DNA of 64,000 nucleotides, taken from the NCBI GenBank assembly GCA_002748735.1, contig PDTC01000022.1:30476-94475 (forward strand), read 5' to 3'. The notes below the pieces were generated by a model. It did not search any database, had not been told where the DNA came from, and saw only the letters and a list, made by a program, of their open reading frames with translations. This DNA comes from Desulfobulbus propionicus (lineage in GTDB: Bacteria > Desulfobacterota > Desulfobulbia > Desulfobulbales > Desulfobulbaceae). The position numbers were made by a program, and so were the translations under genes. Below, one piece after another: positions 26,527-35,367 of the stretch (positions within the stretch are counted from its first letter, which is position 1; every line of letters starts with the position of its first letter).

Positions 26527-28194
26527 ATGAGCAGTATTGCAACCATTGGCCCTGAAAAAGGACAGGCCTGGCTGGCAGCCAGCAACTATGCAGGCCACCG
26601 CAACGTGCGCCTGTATCCCCATGTCAGGGAGCTGCTCAGCGCCTTTGCCGCAGGAGAGGTAGACCAGGCCGTAGTACCCGTCTATAACACCCGTGAAGGG
26701 GAGAACAAGCAGTCCTTCCGGCTGTTTGACCAGCTCAGGTACGGTTTCTGGATCGACAATGTGGTGTTGCAGTCTGACCTGGCGCTGGGCCTGCTGAGCC
26801 CTACCGACACCCTGGACGACCTGCATACCATTGTCGGTTGTCGGTCTGCCTTTACGCAATGTGAAGCCTATCTGGAAGAACACTTCGCCGATGTCGCCCT
26901 CCTGAGTGTACCGGATACGGAACAGGCATTGTCGCGGCTCTACCGCTCATCTGGCTACGGCATCATTGATGACGTTGAAAGACTTGATGCGCTCGGGCTT
27001 GGCGTGGTTCGCCGTGAAGTTGTCGCGTACAATCGTACCCGCTACGCCGTGTTTGCCAGTGAGCAGGCAGCAGCCACCGGCTACGATGCCACAGTCCTCT
27101 TTACAGAGCCCCTTGATGACAGGGTTGGTATGCTCGTCGATATCTTGGGCGAGTTTACCCGGCGGGGAATCAACATCCTTGATATGCGCTCTGAAAACGA
27201 TATCCGTACCCAAAAACTGCGCATCTATTTAGAGGTGGAGGGGCATATCGAGAGCCAGATGGTCAGGGCTGCGGTGGAGCAGGTGGAAGGCCGGGTGATC
27301 CGGCAACCCGGAGCCATCCGGGTACTGGGCAGTTTTCCCCGCCTTGATATGCGAACCAAGCATATCCGCTCATTCGGTTTCATCGGTACTGGAGCGATGA
27401 GTACCTGGTTTGCCGAGCGTCTCGCCGTTGAAGGGTACAGCGTCGAAGTCTGTGGTCGCAGCACTCGGCGCAGACCAGAGGAGATGATCGCGCAGGTCGA
27501 TGTGGTTGTCTGCTGTGTTCCGATTTCGGCAACCATTGAGACGGTGCGCCGCTATGGTCGGCTCATGAAGGATGGCCAGGCCTTGATTCTCCTTGCCGGT
27601 GAATCGGAATCCCCCCTGGATGCAGCAGTAGAGGTCACCCCTCCCGGCGTGGAGGTGATGCTTGTCCATAATCTCTGGGGCCCCCAGGCGGTGACCATGA
27701 AGGATAAAAATGCCATTGTGGTGCGCACCGCCCGCAGTGCCCGTTTCTGCTCGGAGTTTGAGGCCTTTCTGTATAAACTCGGCGCCAGAATCTACCATGA
27801 TCCTGCTGACAGGCATGACCTGCTCATGGGGGTCGGCCAAAAACTCCCCACGGTCATCTCCGTAGCCCTGGCACTCACCCTCAAGGAAAACCGGATTGCA
27901 ACCGATGATATCCTCAGCCATTCGACCTTGACCTCCCTGTACCCCATCCTTGCCATGGCGCGGGTACACTTCCAGAATCCCAGAACATATGCAGAGATCA
28001 TGGCAACGGCCGGGGCCTCCACCAAGATTGTTCACGATTTTCTGCGCAACCTCCAGCAGGTGGCAGACATGGCAGATGCAGGTCGTATTGATTCGCTCTG
28101 TACCCTGATTGAGGCCAATAGAACCCACCTTGGCGACACCTTTCTCGAGGAGAGAATGGAGCAGGCCAGAGCCGTGGATGACGTGCTGGGATGA
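26527..28194 (+). CDS. Fused prephenate dehydratase-ACT-prephenate dehydrogenase
   Basis: 555 residues combining two competing branches of aromatic amino acid synthesis. Residues 1-190 are a prephenate dehydratase (PheA) fold: VVPVYNTREGENKQSF is the substrate loop and NRTRYAVFAS replaces the usual TRF motif with TRY. Residues about 195-270 are an ACT regulatory domain (DDRVGMLVDILGEFTRRGIN). From about 280 a Rossmann domain (SFGFIGTGAMSTWFAERLAVEGY) begins a TyrA-type dehydrogenase with HNLWGPQAVTM and a helical dimerisation domain. There is no chorismate mutase domain. A single gene making both phenylpyruvate and 4-hydroxyphenylpyruvate is unusual. Exact catalytic capability of the first domain is not certain. 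Confidence 0.82.
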   Translation: MSSIATIGPEKGQAWLAASNYAGHRNVRLYPHVRELLSAFAAGEVDQAVVPVYNTREGENKQSFRLFDQLRYGFWIDNVVLQSDLALGLLSPTDTLDDLHTIVGCRSAFTQCEAYLEEHFADVALLSVPDTEQALSRLYRSSGYGIIDDVERLDALGLGVVRREVVAYNRTRYAVFASEQAAATGYDATVLFTEPLDDRVGMLVDILGEFTRRGINILDMRSENDIRTQKLRIYLEVEGHIESQMVRAAVEQVEGRVIRQPGAIRVLGSFPRLDMRTKHIRSFGFIGTGAMSTWFAERLAVEGYSVEVCGRSTRRRPEEMIAQVDVVVCCVPISATIETVRRYGRLMKDGQALILLAGESESPLDAAVEVTPPGVEVMLVHNLWGPQAVTMKDKNAIVVRTARSARFCSEFEAFLYKLGARIYHDPADRHDLLMGVGQKLPTVISVALALTLKENRIATDDILSHSTLTSLYPILAMARVHFQNPRTYAEIMATAGASTKIVHDFLRNLQQVADMADAGRIDSLCTLIEANRTHLGDTFLEERMEQARAVDDVLG

Positions 28195-28403
28195 TTGTTC
28201 CGGGTCTGCGTTGACCTGAGCCTGCCTGATGGTTAGGGTTGCAAATTGTGGGGTGAAAACAGGGGCGCAGAATTTGCCCCACGGACCGCCTGCCCCTGTA
28301 GAGGCCAATCAGGGTATGTTTCAGTATTTCCCAGGCACGCATGGAGAGTCAGCGTGCCATTGCTTTTTGCTAACCCAAGTCATAATCGGAGTGTTACGTT
28401 TCA

Positions 28404-29075
28404 ATGCTGAGTCAAGATTCCATCCTTCAACAACTGCGTGGATATTTACAGGAAACACGTCAGTGCCCGCATTGCCAGCAATCTCTTTCCCTTTGCCACA
28501 CACCGCCGATACATGTTGGTGACGGCCTTGGCTGGGGCTCTGAATACATGTTTGTCTGCCTCAATGATGAATGCTCACTGTATGCTAACGGGTGGAAATT
28601 TATTGAGAAGCAGTACGGTCGCCATGGTAGTTATCGGTATATGGAGCTGCCCTCGGGTGGTGAAAGTTACACCATGATGGTCGCCGGTAAGGATGCCTTC
28701 ACCGGCAGCGTGGTCAGTCTCGAAGATCTGGAAAGACAGGACACCCGGTATCGCAAGGAAAAAGAGGCCCTGGCGCAGCTTGAAACGTGCGTGGCCGAGG
28801 AGAACCTGCAGCCGGTGTTGACGCTGTTGCTCGATGAGTCTGCCGATCTCCGCGGTCGTAAGCGCGCCGCTGACCTGCTGACGCAGCTCAACACACTGGA
28901 TTGCGTTGAGCCGTTGCGCAACCATACCTTTCATAATGAAGAGCTTCGCCATAGTGTGAACACCAGTATCGCAGCGCTGCTCCAGGCCCAGTTTCTCAGG
29001 GAATGCCCCTTTTGCGCCGAGCTTGTCAAAAAACGGGCGACATTGTGCAAGCACTGCCACAAAGAGCTGACATAA
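28404..29075 (+). CDS. Zinc-ribbon protein of unknown function
   Basis: 223 residues. The N-terminal part has CPHC...CLNDEC, a split zinc ribbon, with a GGESYTMMV segment; the middle is helical and HEAT-like (ADLRGRKRAADLLTQLNTL); the C-terminus is a compact zinc ribbon CPFCAELVKKRATLCKHCHKE. I do not know the family's role. No strong ribosome binding site precedes ATG 28404. It sits between the pheA-tyrA fusion and tRNA-His. Confidence 0.75.
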   Translation: MLSQDSILQQLRGYLQETRQCPHCQQSLSLCHTPPIHVGDGLGWGSEYMFVCLNDECSLYANGWKFIEKQYGRHGSYRYMELPSGGESYTMMVAGKDAFTGSVVSLEDLERQDTRYRKEKEALAQLETCVAEENLQPVLTLLLDESADLRGRKRAADLLTQLNTLDCVEPLRNHTFHNEELRHSVNTSIAALLQAQFLRECPFCAELVKKRATLCKHCHKELT

Positions 29076-29090
29076 GTCCGGACTTTCTTC

Positions 29091-29119
29091 TTGCCAAATA
29101 CCTGCCATGCGGGTATAAA
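29091..29119 (+). promoter_or_regulatory. Promoter of tRNA-His
   Basis: TTGCCA at 29091, 17-base spacer, TATAAA at 29114; transcription would begin near 29126, eight bases before the mature 5' end. Confidence 0.6.
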
Positions 29120-29133
29120 GGCCAACATTTCGT

Positions 29134-29211
29134 GGTGAGCGTAGCTCAGCTGGTGGTAGCACCGGGTTGTGGCCTCGGAGGTCGTGGGTTCAAGTCCCAT
29201 CGCTCACCCCA
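29134..29211 (+). tRNA. tRNA-His (GTG)
   Basis: Cloverleaf with acceptor stem GTGAGCG/CGCTCAC, anticodon loop TTGTGGC giving anticodon GTG, and T-arm GTGGGTTCAAGTCCCAT. Coordinates include the encoded G-1 at 29134, which pairs with discriminator C73 as required for histidine tRNA, and the encoded CCA at 29209-29211. Confidence 0.95.
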
Positions 29212-29220
29212 TCGAAAATC

Positions 29221-29260
29221 AAGGCGATTCGGCTGATTAGGCCGGGTCGCCTTTTTTTTT
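29221..29260 (+). terminator. Terminator after tRNA-His
   Basis: AGGCGA...CGGC / GCCG...TCGCCT hairpin followed by nine T residues. Confidence 0.85.
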
Positions 29261-29448
29261 GGGAGATGCGTCCGGCTGAAGCGCAAGTCTCTCCTGGTTA
29301 CACAGAAAAGGCCTTGGGCAGGGGAAGGCATTTTGCCGAGCAAAACAGGCGCGGAGCGCTCACGGCCACACTCAAGGAGCTGTCGAGGTCTGGTAGGGAG
29401 GTCGTGTAAGGATAGGCCGTGGACGAGACTGTACACATGTTTTTACAA

Positions 29449-29484
29449 GCAGATAAGGCAGGCTTGGGCGCCTGCCTTATCTGC
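29449..29484 (-). terminator. Hairpin after tRNA-Glu
   Basis: Fifteen-base perfect arms GCAGATAAGGCAGGC and GCCTGCCTTATCTGC with a six-base loop, eleven bases past the minus-strand tRNA-Glu 3' end. The T-run is weak (TTGT), so it may be an imperfect terminator. Confidence 0.6.
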
Positions 29485-29495
29485 TTCGTGTATGC

Positions 29496-29571
29496 TGGTG
29501 ACCCCAAGGGGACTCGAACCCCTGTTCCCGGCGTGAGAGGCCGGTGTCCTAGACCGCTAGACGATGGGGCC
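29496..29571 (-). tRNA. tRNA-Glu (CTC)
   Basis: On the minus strand: acceptor GGCCCCA/TGGGGTC, anticodon stem CCGGC/GCCGG with loop CTCTCAC (anticodon CTC), T-arm GGGGTTCGAGTCCCC, discriminator A and encoded CCA at 29496-29498. Confidence 0.95.
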
Positions 29572-29585
29572 TTGGTGTAGGCGCT

Positions 29586-29614
29586 TTCATAAAATATTTG
29601 CCAATGGATGTCAA
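29586..29614 (-). promoter_or_regulatory. Promoter of tRNA-Glu
   Basis: On the minus strand TTGACA (29614-29609), 17-base spacer, TATGAA (29591-29586), 15 bases before the mature 5' end. Confidence 0.6.
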
Positions 29615-29663
29615 GACGGTTTTACAACGAGCCTGGTTGATTCAATCTCGTAAGCTGTGCTGG

Positions 29664-31271
29664 TTATGAAGAACCTGCAGTACCGGTGGTCTCAGAGGTG
29701 TTCTGTCCGTCGTCACAATGCTCCGGTACGGCTCGAACAGTCGGGATCCTGCCAAAAAAAGCGGTTTCCTCTTTGAGCCATGCCGACAGTTCGTCGGTGA
29801 TAAAGCGGGGGGCACAGCGCCAGCGCCAGTTTCCCTGGCTGGTGCCTGGAATGTTTATCCGGCAGTCGTTACCAAACCCGAGCACATCCTGCATGGGGAG
29901 AAGAGCGAGATTGCTGGGAGCGCTCAGGGCCAGGTGGAGCATGTCTCGATGAAACACTGCCGCAGACAGGTCCTGTTGATTGGCATAGTGTTTAGCACCT
30001 AGCTTGGCTTCAGGGCTGATGTCCGGGTTCAGATACCATCCTACCGCAGTATCGTTGTCGTGGGTTCCGGTGAAGATAACAGAGCGGCGCGGACAGTTGT
30101 GAGGAAGATAGGCATTATCGGTAGCACCATCAAAGGCAAACAGGAGAACCTTCATGCCCGGAAAGCCGAGCTCATCGCGCAGCTGCTCAACAGCAGGTGT
30201 AATCACGCCAAGATCTTCAGCGATAATCGGTAGCGGCCCCATCCGGCGAAGCATCTCAAGGAAAAAGGGTTTTCCCGGGCCGGGTCGCCAGGAGCCGTTA
30301 ACTGCAGTTTTTTCGTGTGCAGGCACGACCCAGTAGCTTTCAAAACCACGAAAATGGTCAATCCGGACAAGATCGACCATGGCAAAAGTAGCCCTGAATC
30401 GGGACTCCCACCAGTCAAACAGGCGTGCCGTCAGCTGCGGTGATTCGTGCCAGCGGTACAGTGGGTTGCCCCAAAGCTGGCCGAGACGGCTGAAATAATC
30501 AGGAGGGACGCCGGCCACCTCTACGGGGCGGCCCTGGGCGTCAAGAGAAAAGATCTCCTGGTGAGCCCAGACATCTGCACTGTCGAGGGCGACGTAAATC
30601 GGCAGGTCCCCGATAATGTGTATGCCTCGGTTCTGGGCATGCTGCCGGAGGAGCTGCCATTGGTGGAAAAAGAGGTACTGCTCGAAAACGGCATACTGGA
30701 TCTCGCCATGCAGTTCTTTTTCAGCCTCCTGGATTGCCTTGGCATGGCGTTGACGCAGCGGTTCCGGCCATTCGTACCAGGGCTGCTGCTGGAATCTTGA
30801 CTTGAGCGCGGTAAAGAGGGCATGGTCCTGAATCCAGTGATGCTGCTCACAAAAATGTTGTAGTTGCCCGTAGTTGCCGAGGCTGCCGAACCTGTTCCAG
30901 GCACGGCGCAGCAGTCGAGCTTTTTCCCGGGCAACTGCAGCGTAGTCGACAAGATATTCGTTGTGCTTCGAGGCAGGGAGGTCTTTGCTGGAGAGCAGCC
31001 CCTGGTCAAGGAGGAGATCAGGGCTGAGGAAAAGGGGGTTCCAGGCAAGGGCAGAGCTGCTCATGTAGGGTGAATTATCAACCACCTGATTGATCGGGGA
31101 CAAGGGCAGGATCTGCCAGCAGCTCTGGCCAGCAGCGGCAAGAAAATCAATGAATTTCCAGGATGATGGACCAATGTCACCAATGCCGTAGGATGAAGGC
31201 AGGGAAAAAAGAGGGAGAAGAATGCCGCTTGATCGTTGGTCGAGAATATTTACTTCTGCAAAATGTGTCAT
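29664..31271 (-). CDS. malQ: 4-alpha-glucanotransferase
   Basis: GH77 amylomaltase/disproportionating enzyme that transfers alpha-1,4-glucan segments in glycogen or maltodextrin turnover. 535 residues from ATG 31271. Typical start SSGILLPLFSLPSSYGIGD, nucleophile Asp in VRIDHFRGFESYW, acid/base Glu in IIAEDLGVITP, transition-state Asp in FTGTHDNDTAVGW, and C-terminal INIPGTSQGNWRWR. No other glycogen genes adjoin; it is divergent from the sigma-factor gene. Confidence 0.94.
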   Translation of the reverse strand: MTHFAEVNILDQRSSGILLPLFSLPSSYGIGDIGPSSWKFIDFLAAAGQSCWQILPLSPINQVVDNSPYMSSSALAWNPLFLSPDLLLDQGLLSSKDLPASKHNEYLVDYAAVAREKARLLRRAWNRFGSLGNYGQLQHFCEQHHWIQDHALFTALKSRFQQQPWYEWPEPLRQRHAKAIQEAEKELHGEIQYAVFEQYLFFHQWQLLRQHAQNRGIHIIGDLPIYVALDSADVWAHQEIFSLDAQGRPVEVAGVPPDYFSRLGQLWGNPLYRWHESPQLTARLFDWWESRFRATFAMVDLVRIDHFRGFESYWVVPAHEKTAVNGSWRPGPGKPFFLEMLRRMGPLPIIAEDLGVITPAVEQLRDELGFPGMKVLLFAFDGATDNAYLPHNCPRRSVIFTGTHDNDTAVGWYLNPDISPEAKLGAKHYANQQDLSAAVFHRDMLHLALSAPSNLALLPMQDVLGFGNDCRINIPGTSQGNWRWRCAPRFITDELSAWLKEETAFFGRIPTVRAVPEHCDDGQNTSETTGTAGSS

Positions 31272-31367
31272 ATCTTTTCTTATCACTTGAGAGGTTTTAT
31301 TGTAAACTGAAGAGATGAGAGATACGCTGAAAATGCCAGCGTGTGGAGGCGGTCATAGTGACTGCTC

Positions 31368-31396
31368 TTGATACGTTCGGCATAATATGTTATTTT
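31368..31396 (+). promoter_or_regulatory. Possible promoter of the sigma-factor gene
   Basis: TTGATA at 31368, 17-base spacer, TATTTT at 31391 (four of six matches), in the malQ-sigma divergent gap; about 80 bases of leader would precede the GTG start. Confidence 0.35.
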
Positions 31397-31474
31397 TACT
31401 ATTTTGTTTGCTTTTATGATTGCAAATCGTGATCTTCCCTATCAACGATAGCTGAGTCCTGGAGGGAGTGCCAA

Positions 31475-32797
31475 GTGCTTTCGGGTATCAAAAATGACCT
31501 TCTGGAGGCCGGTAAAAATGAGGGGTGTATTACCTTTCAGCACCTTAACGAGCTGCTGCCGGAAAAAATCAAAGATCCAGGTGAAATTGAGGAACTCTTT
31601 GATTTTCTAGGACAAAACAATATAGAAGTTGTCACCCAGGAAGAATCAGGAAAAAAGAAGACACTTTCAGGTGAGGAATGGACGGGTCCCAAAAACGCCG
31701 GTGAAGACGAGGTTGTCGTTGATGCCCTGCCCGAGAGCGAAGATCATGAGTCCGAAGAAACCACTACCACCTACCTCCGGGAGATGGGACAGTTTGATCT
31801 GCTGACTCCGGAGGACGAGGCAAAGTATTCCAAGACCATTCGTGAAGGGTTCGATGCCATTATTGAGGCTATTCGCACCAATACTTCCGGTGCTCCCGAG
31901 ATCAAGATGCTGGTGGAGCGTATTGATATCTGGCAACGCAAAGATCCCACGCTTAAACCGAAAAAACAGCAGCTCAACTATATGCGGCACTGTGTGGTGG
32001 TGGCGACCAGTAAGTATCCGGATGTGCGTGAGCTGATAGAGCTGAATGCCAGGATCGAGGCTTACCTCCGCTCTATTGAGGCAGCCAAGGACGCGATGAT
32101 CCGTGCTAATCTTCGGTTGGTGGTGAGTATCGCCAAGCGGTATATGCACCAGGGGCTGACCCTGGCCGACCTGATACAGGAAGGCAACCTGGGGCTGATG
32201 CGCGCAGTGTTCCGCTTTGACTACAAGAAGGGCAACAAGTTTTCCACCTATGCGTCGTGGTGGATCAGGCAGGCCATCACCAGGGCCATCCTTGACAAAA
32301 CACGCACTATCCGGTTGCCGGTGCATTTTCTTGAGCTACGCAGTCAGTTTTTCAAGGCCTTTTATTCTCTGCTCAAGGAGCTTGGTAGAGAGCCGACACC
32401 TGTGGAGATTTCCAAACGGACCGATCTGCCCATGGACAAGATCCTGGCGATCCTGGAGGCCAGTCGCGAGCCCATTTCCCTGGAAACACCTGTGGGAGAC
32501 GACGATTCGACCCTGGGTGATTTTCTCGAAAATCAGGAGTCAGAATCACCGTATGATGCCGTACAGAACCGCGAGCTCGCCAACCGGGTGACCGAGGTGC
32601 TCTCCTCGCTGACCGACAGGGAGGAAAAAATTATCAGGCTGCGTTTTGGTATCGGCGAAAAAGCAGAGTATACCCTTGAAGAGATTGGTAAGCGGTTCAA
32701 CGTGTCCCGGGAGCGCATTCGGCAGATAGAGAAAAAGGCGCTGAACCGGCTTCGGCATTCGAGCCGCAGGGAAAAATTGCGGTACTTCCTTGACTGA
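31475..32797 (+). CDS. rpoD: RNA polymerase sigma-70 factor, RpoD-like
   Basis: 440 residues from GTG 31475 with GGAGGG nine bases upstream. Region 1.1-like N-terminus (residues 4-55), region 1.2 (TTYLREMGQFDLLTPEDEA), a short linker in place of the large non-conserved region, region 2 (RANLRLVVSIAKRYMHQGLT, STYASWWIRQAITRAI), region 3 (LLKELGREPTPVEISKRT) and region 4 helix-turn-helix (TLEEIGKRFNVSRERIRQIE). Promoter-reading residues in region 2.4 look like the housekeeping class, but the protein is about 130 residues shorter than typical proteobacterial RpoD and region 3.0 (HFLELRSQFFKAFYSL) departs from consensus HMIETINKL. It may be the primary factor or a group 2 paralogue; the window cannot decide. 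Confidence 0.85.
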   Translation: MLSGIKNDLLEAGKNEGCITFQHLNELLPEKIKDPGEIEELFDFLGQNNIEVVTQEESGKKKTLSGEEWTGPKNAGEDEVVVDALPESEDHESEETTTTYLREMGQFDLLTPEDEAKYSKTIREGFDAIIEAIRTNTSGAPEIKMLVERIDIWQRKDPTLKPKKQQLNYMRHCVVVATSKYPDVRELIELNARIEAYLRSIEAAKDAMIRANLRLVVSIAKRYMHQGLTLADLIQEGNLGLMRAVFRFDYKKGNKFSTYASWWIRQAITRAILDKTRTIRLPVHFLELRSQFFKAFYSLLKELGREPTPVEISKRTDLPMDKILAILEASREPISLETPVGDDDSTLGDFLENQESESPYDAVQNRELANRVTEVLSSLTDREEKIIRLRFGIGEKAEYTLEEIGKRFNVSRERIRQIEKKALNRLRHSSRREKLRYFLD

Positions 32798-32820
32798 CCA
32801 GTTTTCTAGAGAGTGGTTTC

Positions 32821-32846
32821 AAGCTCCTTGTCATGGGGGCTTTTTC
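32821..32846 (+). terminator. Terminator after the sigma-factor gene
   Basis: AAGCTCC, a seven-base loop, then GGGGGCTT followed by TTT; 24 bases after the stop. Confidence 0.7.
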
Positions 32847-32997
32847 AGGTGTTCCCGGAAAATCTTGAACAGCAAACCTTGAGAGTCTGTCAACGTATAC
32901 TGGCCAACCGGGGCAATGCAGGAGGGCAGCGTTCAGGCAGGTTTCTGCAGCTGTGTCTCGCTCTTTTTCATGTCTAACAGCAACATATTGTCGTCTT

Positions 32998-33732
32998 ATG
33001 CATAAGCAGCAGTCTGAGAGTAAAACTGCCAGCGCTGAGAAAAAAAAACAGTTTGTGCGGCAAAAATTTGCCGCCATCAGCAATCGTTATGATCTGCTGA
33101 ACTCGCTCCTTTCGCTGCAGATTGACCGATACTGGCGCTGGACCACCACCAGGACGCTGCGTGAATTTCCTGATGGACCTGTTCTCGACCTCTGTGCTGG
33201 CACCTTACCTCTTTCTCTCGAGCTTACCCGCCAGGCTGTGAGCCGACAGGTGATCAGTGTGGATTTTTGTGAAGACATGCTGCGTGCCGGCGTTGATGCC
33301 TTGCCAGACGATGGTCGCAGAGACCGGATTTTCGCGGTGTGCGGTGATGGTGAGGAGATCCCTGCACCTGCTGACACCTTTTGGGGGTGTACCGTGGCCT
33401 TTGGTGTCCGTAATCTTTCCCGAACACGCAAGGGTTTGCAGGAGATGCACCGGGTTTTGAGACCAGGGGGAAAGCTGTTGATCCTCGAATTTTCCCGACC
33501 CACCAACCCGGTTGTCAAGCCGGTTTACAGCTTTTATCTCAACAAGGTGCTGCCCAAGGTGGCAGGGCTCGTGAGCGGTGACCGTGAGGCGTATGAATAC
33601 CTCGCCTCAAGTATTGCCGCCTTTTACGAGCCTGAAGAGCTTTTGGCAATGATGCGTGAAGCTGGTTTTGCTCGGGTCGAGCGCCGTCCGTTGACCTTTG
33701 GGATCGTCTCGTTGTATCAGGGGCGCAAATAG
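32998..33732 (+). CDS. ubiE: Demethylmenaquinone/ubiquinone C-methyltransferase
   Basis: SAM-dependent methylation of demethylmenaquinone, the last step of menaquinone synthesis, at the inner membrane. 244 residues from ATG 32998; an earlier in-frame start at 32953 would add 15 unlike residues. ISNRYDLLNSLLS and RYWRWTT are the UbiE/MenG start, VLDLCAGT is the SAM loop (family consensus DvacGTGD), FGVRNLSRTRKGLQEMHRVL and PGGKLLILEFSRP are UbiE signatures. The next gene, ubiX, begins two bases after its stop, so quinone genes are coupled. In an anaerobe this most likely serves menaquinone. Confidence 0.93.
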   Translation: MHKQQSESKTASAEKKKQFVRQKFAAISNRYDLLNSLLSLQIDRYWRWTTTRTLREFPDGPVLDLCAGTLPLSLELTRQAVSRQVISVDFCEDMLRAGVDALPDDGRRDRIFAVCGDGEEIPAPADTFWGCTVAFGVRNLSRTRKGLQEMHRVLRPGGKLLILEFSRPTNPVVKPVYSFYLNKVLPKVAGLVSGDREAYEYLASSIAAFYEPEELLAMMREAGFARVERRPLTFGIVSLYQGRK

Positions 33733-33733
33733 C

Positions 33734-34303
33734 ATGGGTAGCGACCGTCTTCTGCTCGGCATAACCGGAGCCACAGGCATGTTGTATGTACCGAGTCTGC
33801 TGAACCGGCTGGCAACGGCCCAGGTTGAGGTCGAGGCCATCATCTCCGCAACCGGCCGTCAGGTGCTGAAATGGGAACTGGGGTTTACTGCAGAAGAACT
33901 CCCAGGGGTGCGGCGCTGGTATGCAGTTGATGATTTTGCGGCCCGGCCATCATCTGGGTCAAGCCGTTACCGGGGGATGGTCATTCTTCCGTGTACCATG
34001 GGCAGTCTTGCAGCCATCGCCAGTGGTACCTGTCTTAATCTTATTCACAGAGCCGCCGATGTCACCTTGAAGGAACGACGCCCTCTGTTGCTGGCGGTGC
34101 GCGAAACACCGTTTAACCGAACACATCTACGTAATATGCTGACAGTCCAGGATGCCGGTGGCATCGTCATGCCGCTTATGCCCTCTTTTTACAGTCAACC
34201 GCGCGGGCTTTCCGAGATGGCTGACGATCTGACAATGCGTATCTGTGACCTGCTTGATATTTCGGTCACCAGTACCAGGCGCTGGCAGGGGCCGGACTGC
34301 TGA
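33734..34303 (+). CDS. ubiX: Flavin prenyltransferase UbiX
   Basis: Makes the prenylated FMN cofactor used by UbiD-family decarboxylases. 189 residues from ATG 33734. LLLGITGATGMLYVPSLL gives the FMN loop, VILPCTMGSLAAIASGTC, RPLLLAVRETPFNRTHLRNM and PSFYSQPRGLSEMADDL are UbiX blocks. No ubiD lies in the window. Two bases after ubiE. Confidence 0.93.
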   Translation: MGSDRLLLGITGATGMLYVPSLLNRLATAQVEVEAIISATGRQVLKWELGFTAEELPGVRRWYAVDDFAARPSSGSSRYRGMVILPCTMGSLAAIASGTCLNLIHRAADVTLKERRPLLLAVRETPFNRTHLRNMLTVQDAGGIVMPLMPSFYSQPRGLSEMADDLTMRICDLLDISVTSTRRWQGPDC

Positions 34304-34506
34304 AAAAACCGGCGGTCCTGCTGTGGATGAGCACGTTCAAACAGAGACAATCTCTTCTCCCCCTCGCGCCGGCAATTGTTTTACGAGCCTGCCGTCCCTG
34401 CCGCTCTGTCACCAGTGCAGGGGGTCTTTTTCATCATGAACAATGGTCGTATCGATCTGCCCCTGTTTTTGGCTAAAACCCTGCTCCTGTGCTGAGGGAA
34501 AAAACC

Positions 34507-35295
34507 ATGGTCTTGCCTGTCCTTCTTGCCCTGCTGCTGTGTATCGCCTGCCCCTGCCCGAGTGCAGCGCAAGCGCCCACCATCAACAACGAGGCTTTGG
34601 CCATTGTCGGTGCGGGTGGGGAAACCCTGCGATACACCATTGCCTGGACCGGCGGTGTAAAGGTCGGCGACCTGGTGCTCGAGCTTCGCAGGAACAACGA
34701 GACAACAGTGACGATCACAGCGCTGGCCTCCGACTATGGTCTCCTGCGGGCCCTTTATCCTGTGGATGATACCTTTGTAACCACGATGAGCTCTTCTTCG
34801 ATGCTGCCGCGCCGGTACCAGGTACATCAGCAGGAGGGCAAGAGAGAGACGAGACGTCTGACCCGGTATACTCAGGAGACCAGGCAGGTTCACTATCAGA
34901 AAAATGATGAACCGGAGATCCAGTTTACCGTCCAAGGCCCGGTGCACAACGAGTTTACCGGGTTTTATTTCAGCAGGGTTCTCGATTATCCGTCAGGGGT
35001 GGGAGAGGTACCAACGTTTGCAGACAAAAAGTATCATCTGGTACAGGTTCATCTCCAGGGTCGACCCAGCCTTGCTTCCATCTTCGGTGAGGTACAAACC
35101 CTTGAGCTTCAGCCGCGCATGCCCTTCAAGGGGTTGTACGATAAACGTGGTGATACGGTTATCTGGGTGACTGACGATGCGTGCCGGGTGCCGGTGAAGA
35201 TAAACTCGCGCATTGCCATTGGCTCGCTCACTGCAACCTTGACAGCGTACACGAACCCGGCCTGTCCACAGTACAGCACAACGACCGGAAATTGA
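34507..35295 (+). CDS. Exported DUF3108 protein
   Basis: 262 residues from ATG 34507, with GAGGG eight bases upstream. Signal peptide MVLPVLLALLLCIACPCPSAAQ, then a beta-rich DUF3108 domain: GETLRYTIAWTGGVKVGDLVLE, SSSMLPRRYQVHQQEGKR, YPVDDTF and the end block VPVKINSRIAIGSLTATLT. DUF3108 proteins are periplasmic and of unknown function; they resemble lipid- or polymer-handling barrels. No operon partner is obvious; kdnB is convergent. Confidence 0.82.
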   Translation: MVLPVLLALLLCIACPCPSAAQAPTINNEALAIVGAGGETLRYTIAWTGGVKVGDLVLELRRNNETTVTITALASDYGLLRALYPVDDTFVTTMSSSSMLPRRYQVHQQEGKRETRRLTRYTQETRQVHYQKNDEPEIQFTVQGPVHNEFTGFYFSRVLDYPSGVGEVPTFADKKYHLVQVHLQGRPSLASIFGEVQTLELQPRMPFKGLYDKRGDTVIWVTDDACRVPVKINSRIAIGSLTATLTAYTNPACPQYSTTTGN

Positions 35296-35367
35296 GTCCA
35301 GGGCAGATTTGCCCGTGCAGACCTCAGGCCGTTTGCAGCAGGCCTTACGGTGGAAACGTCAACAAGT

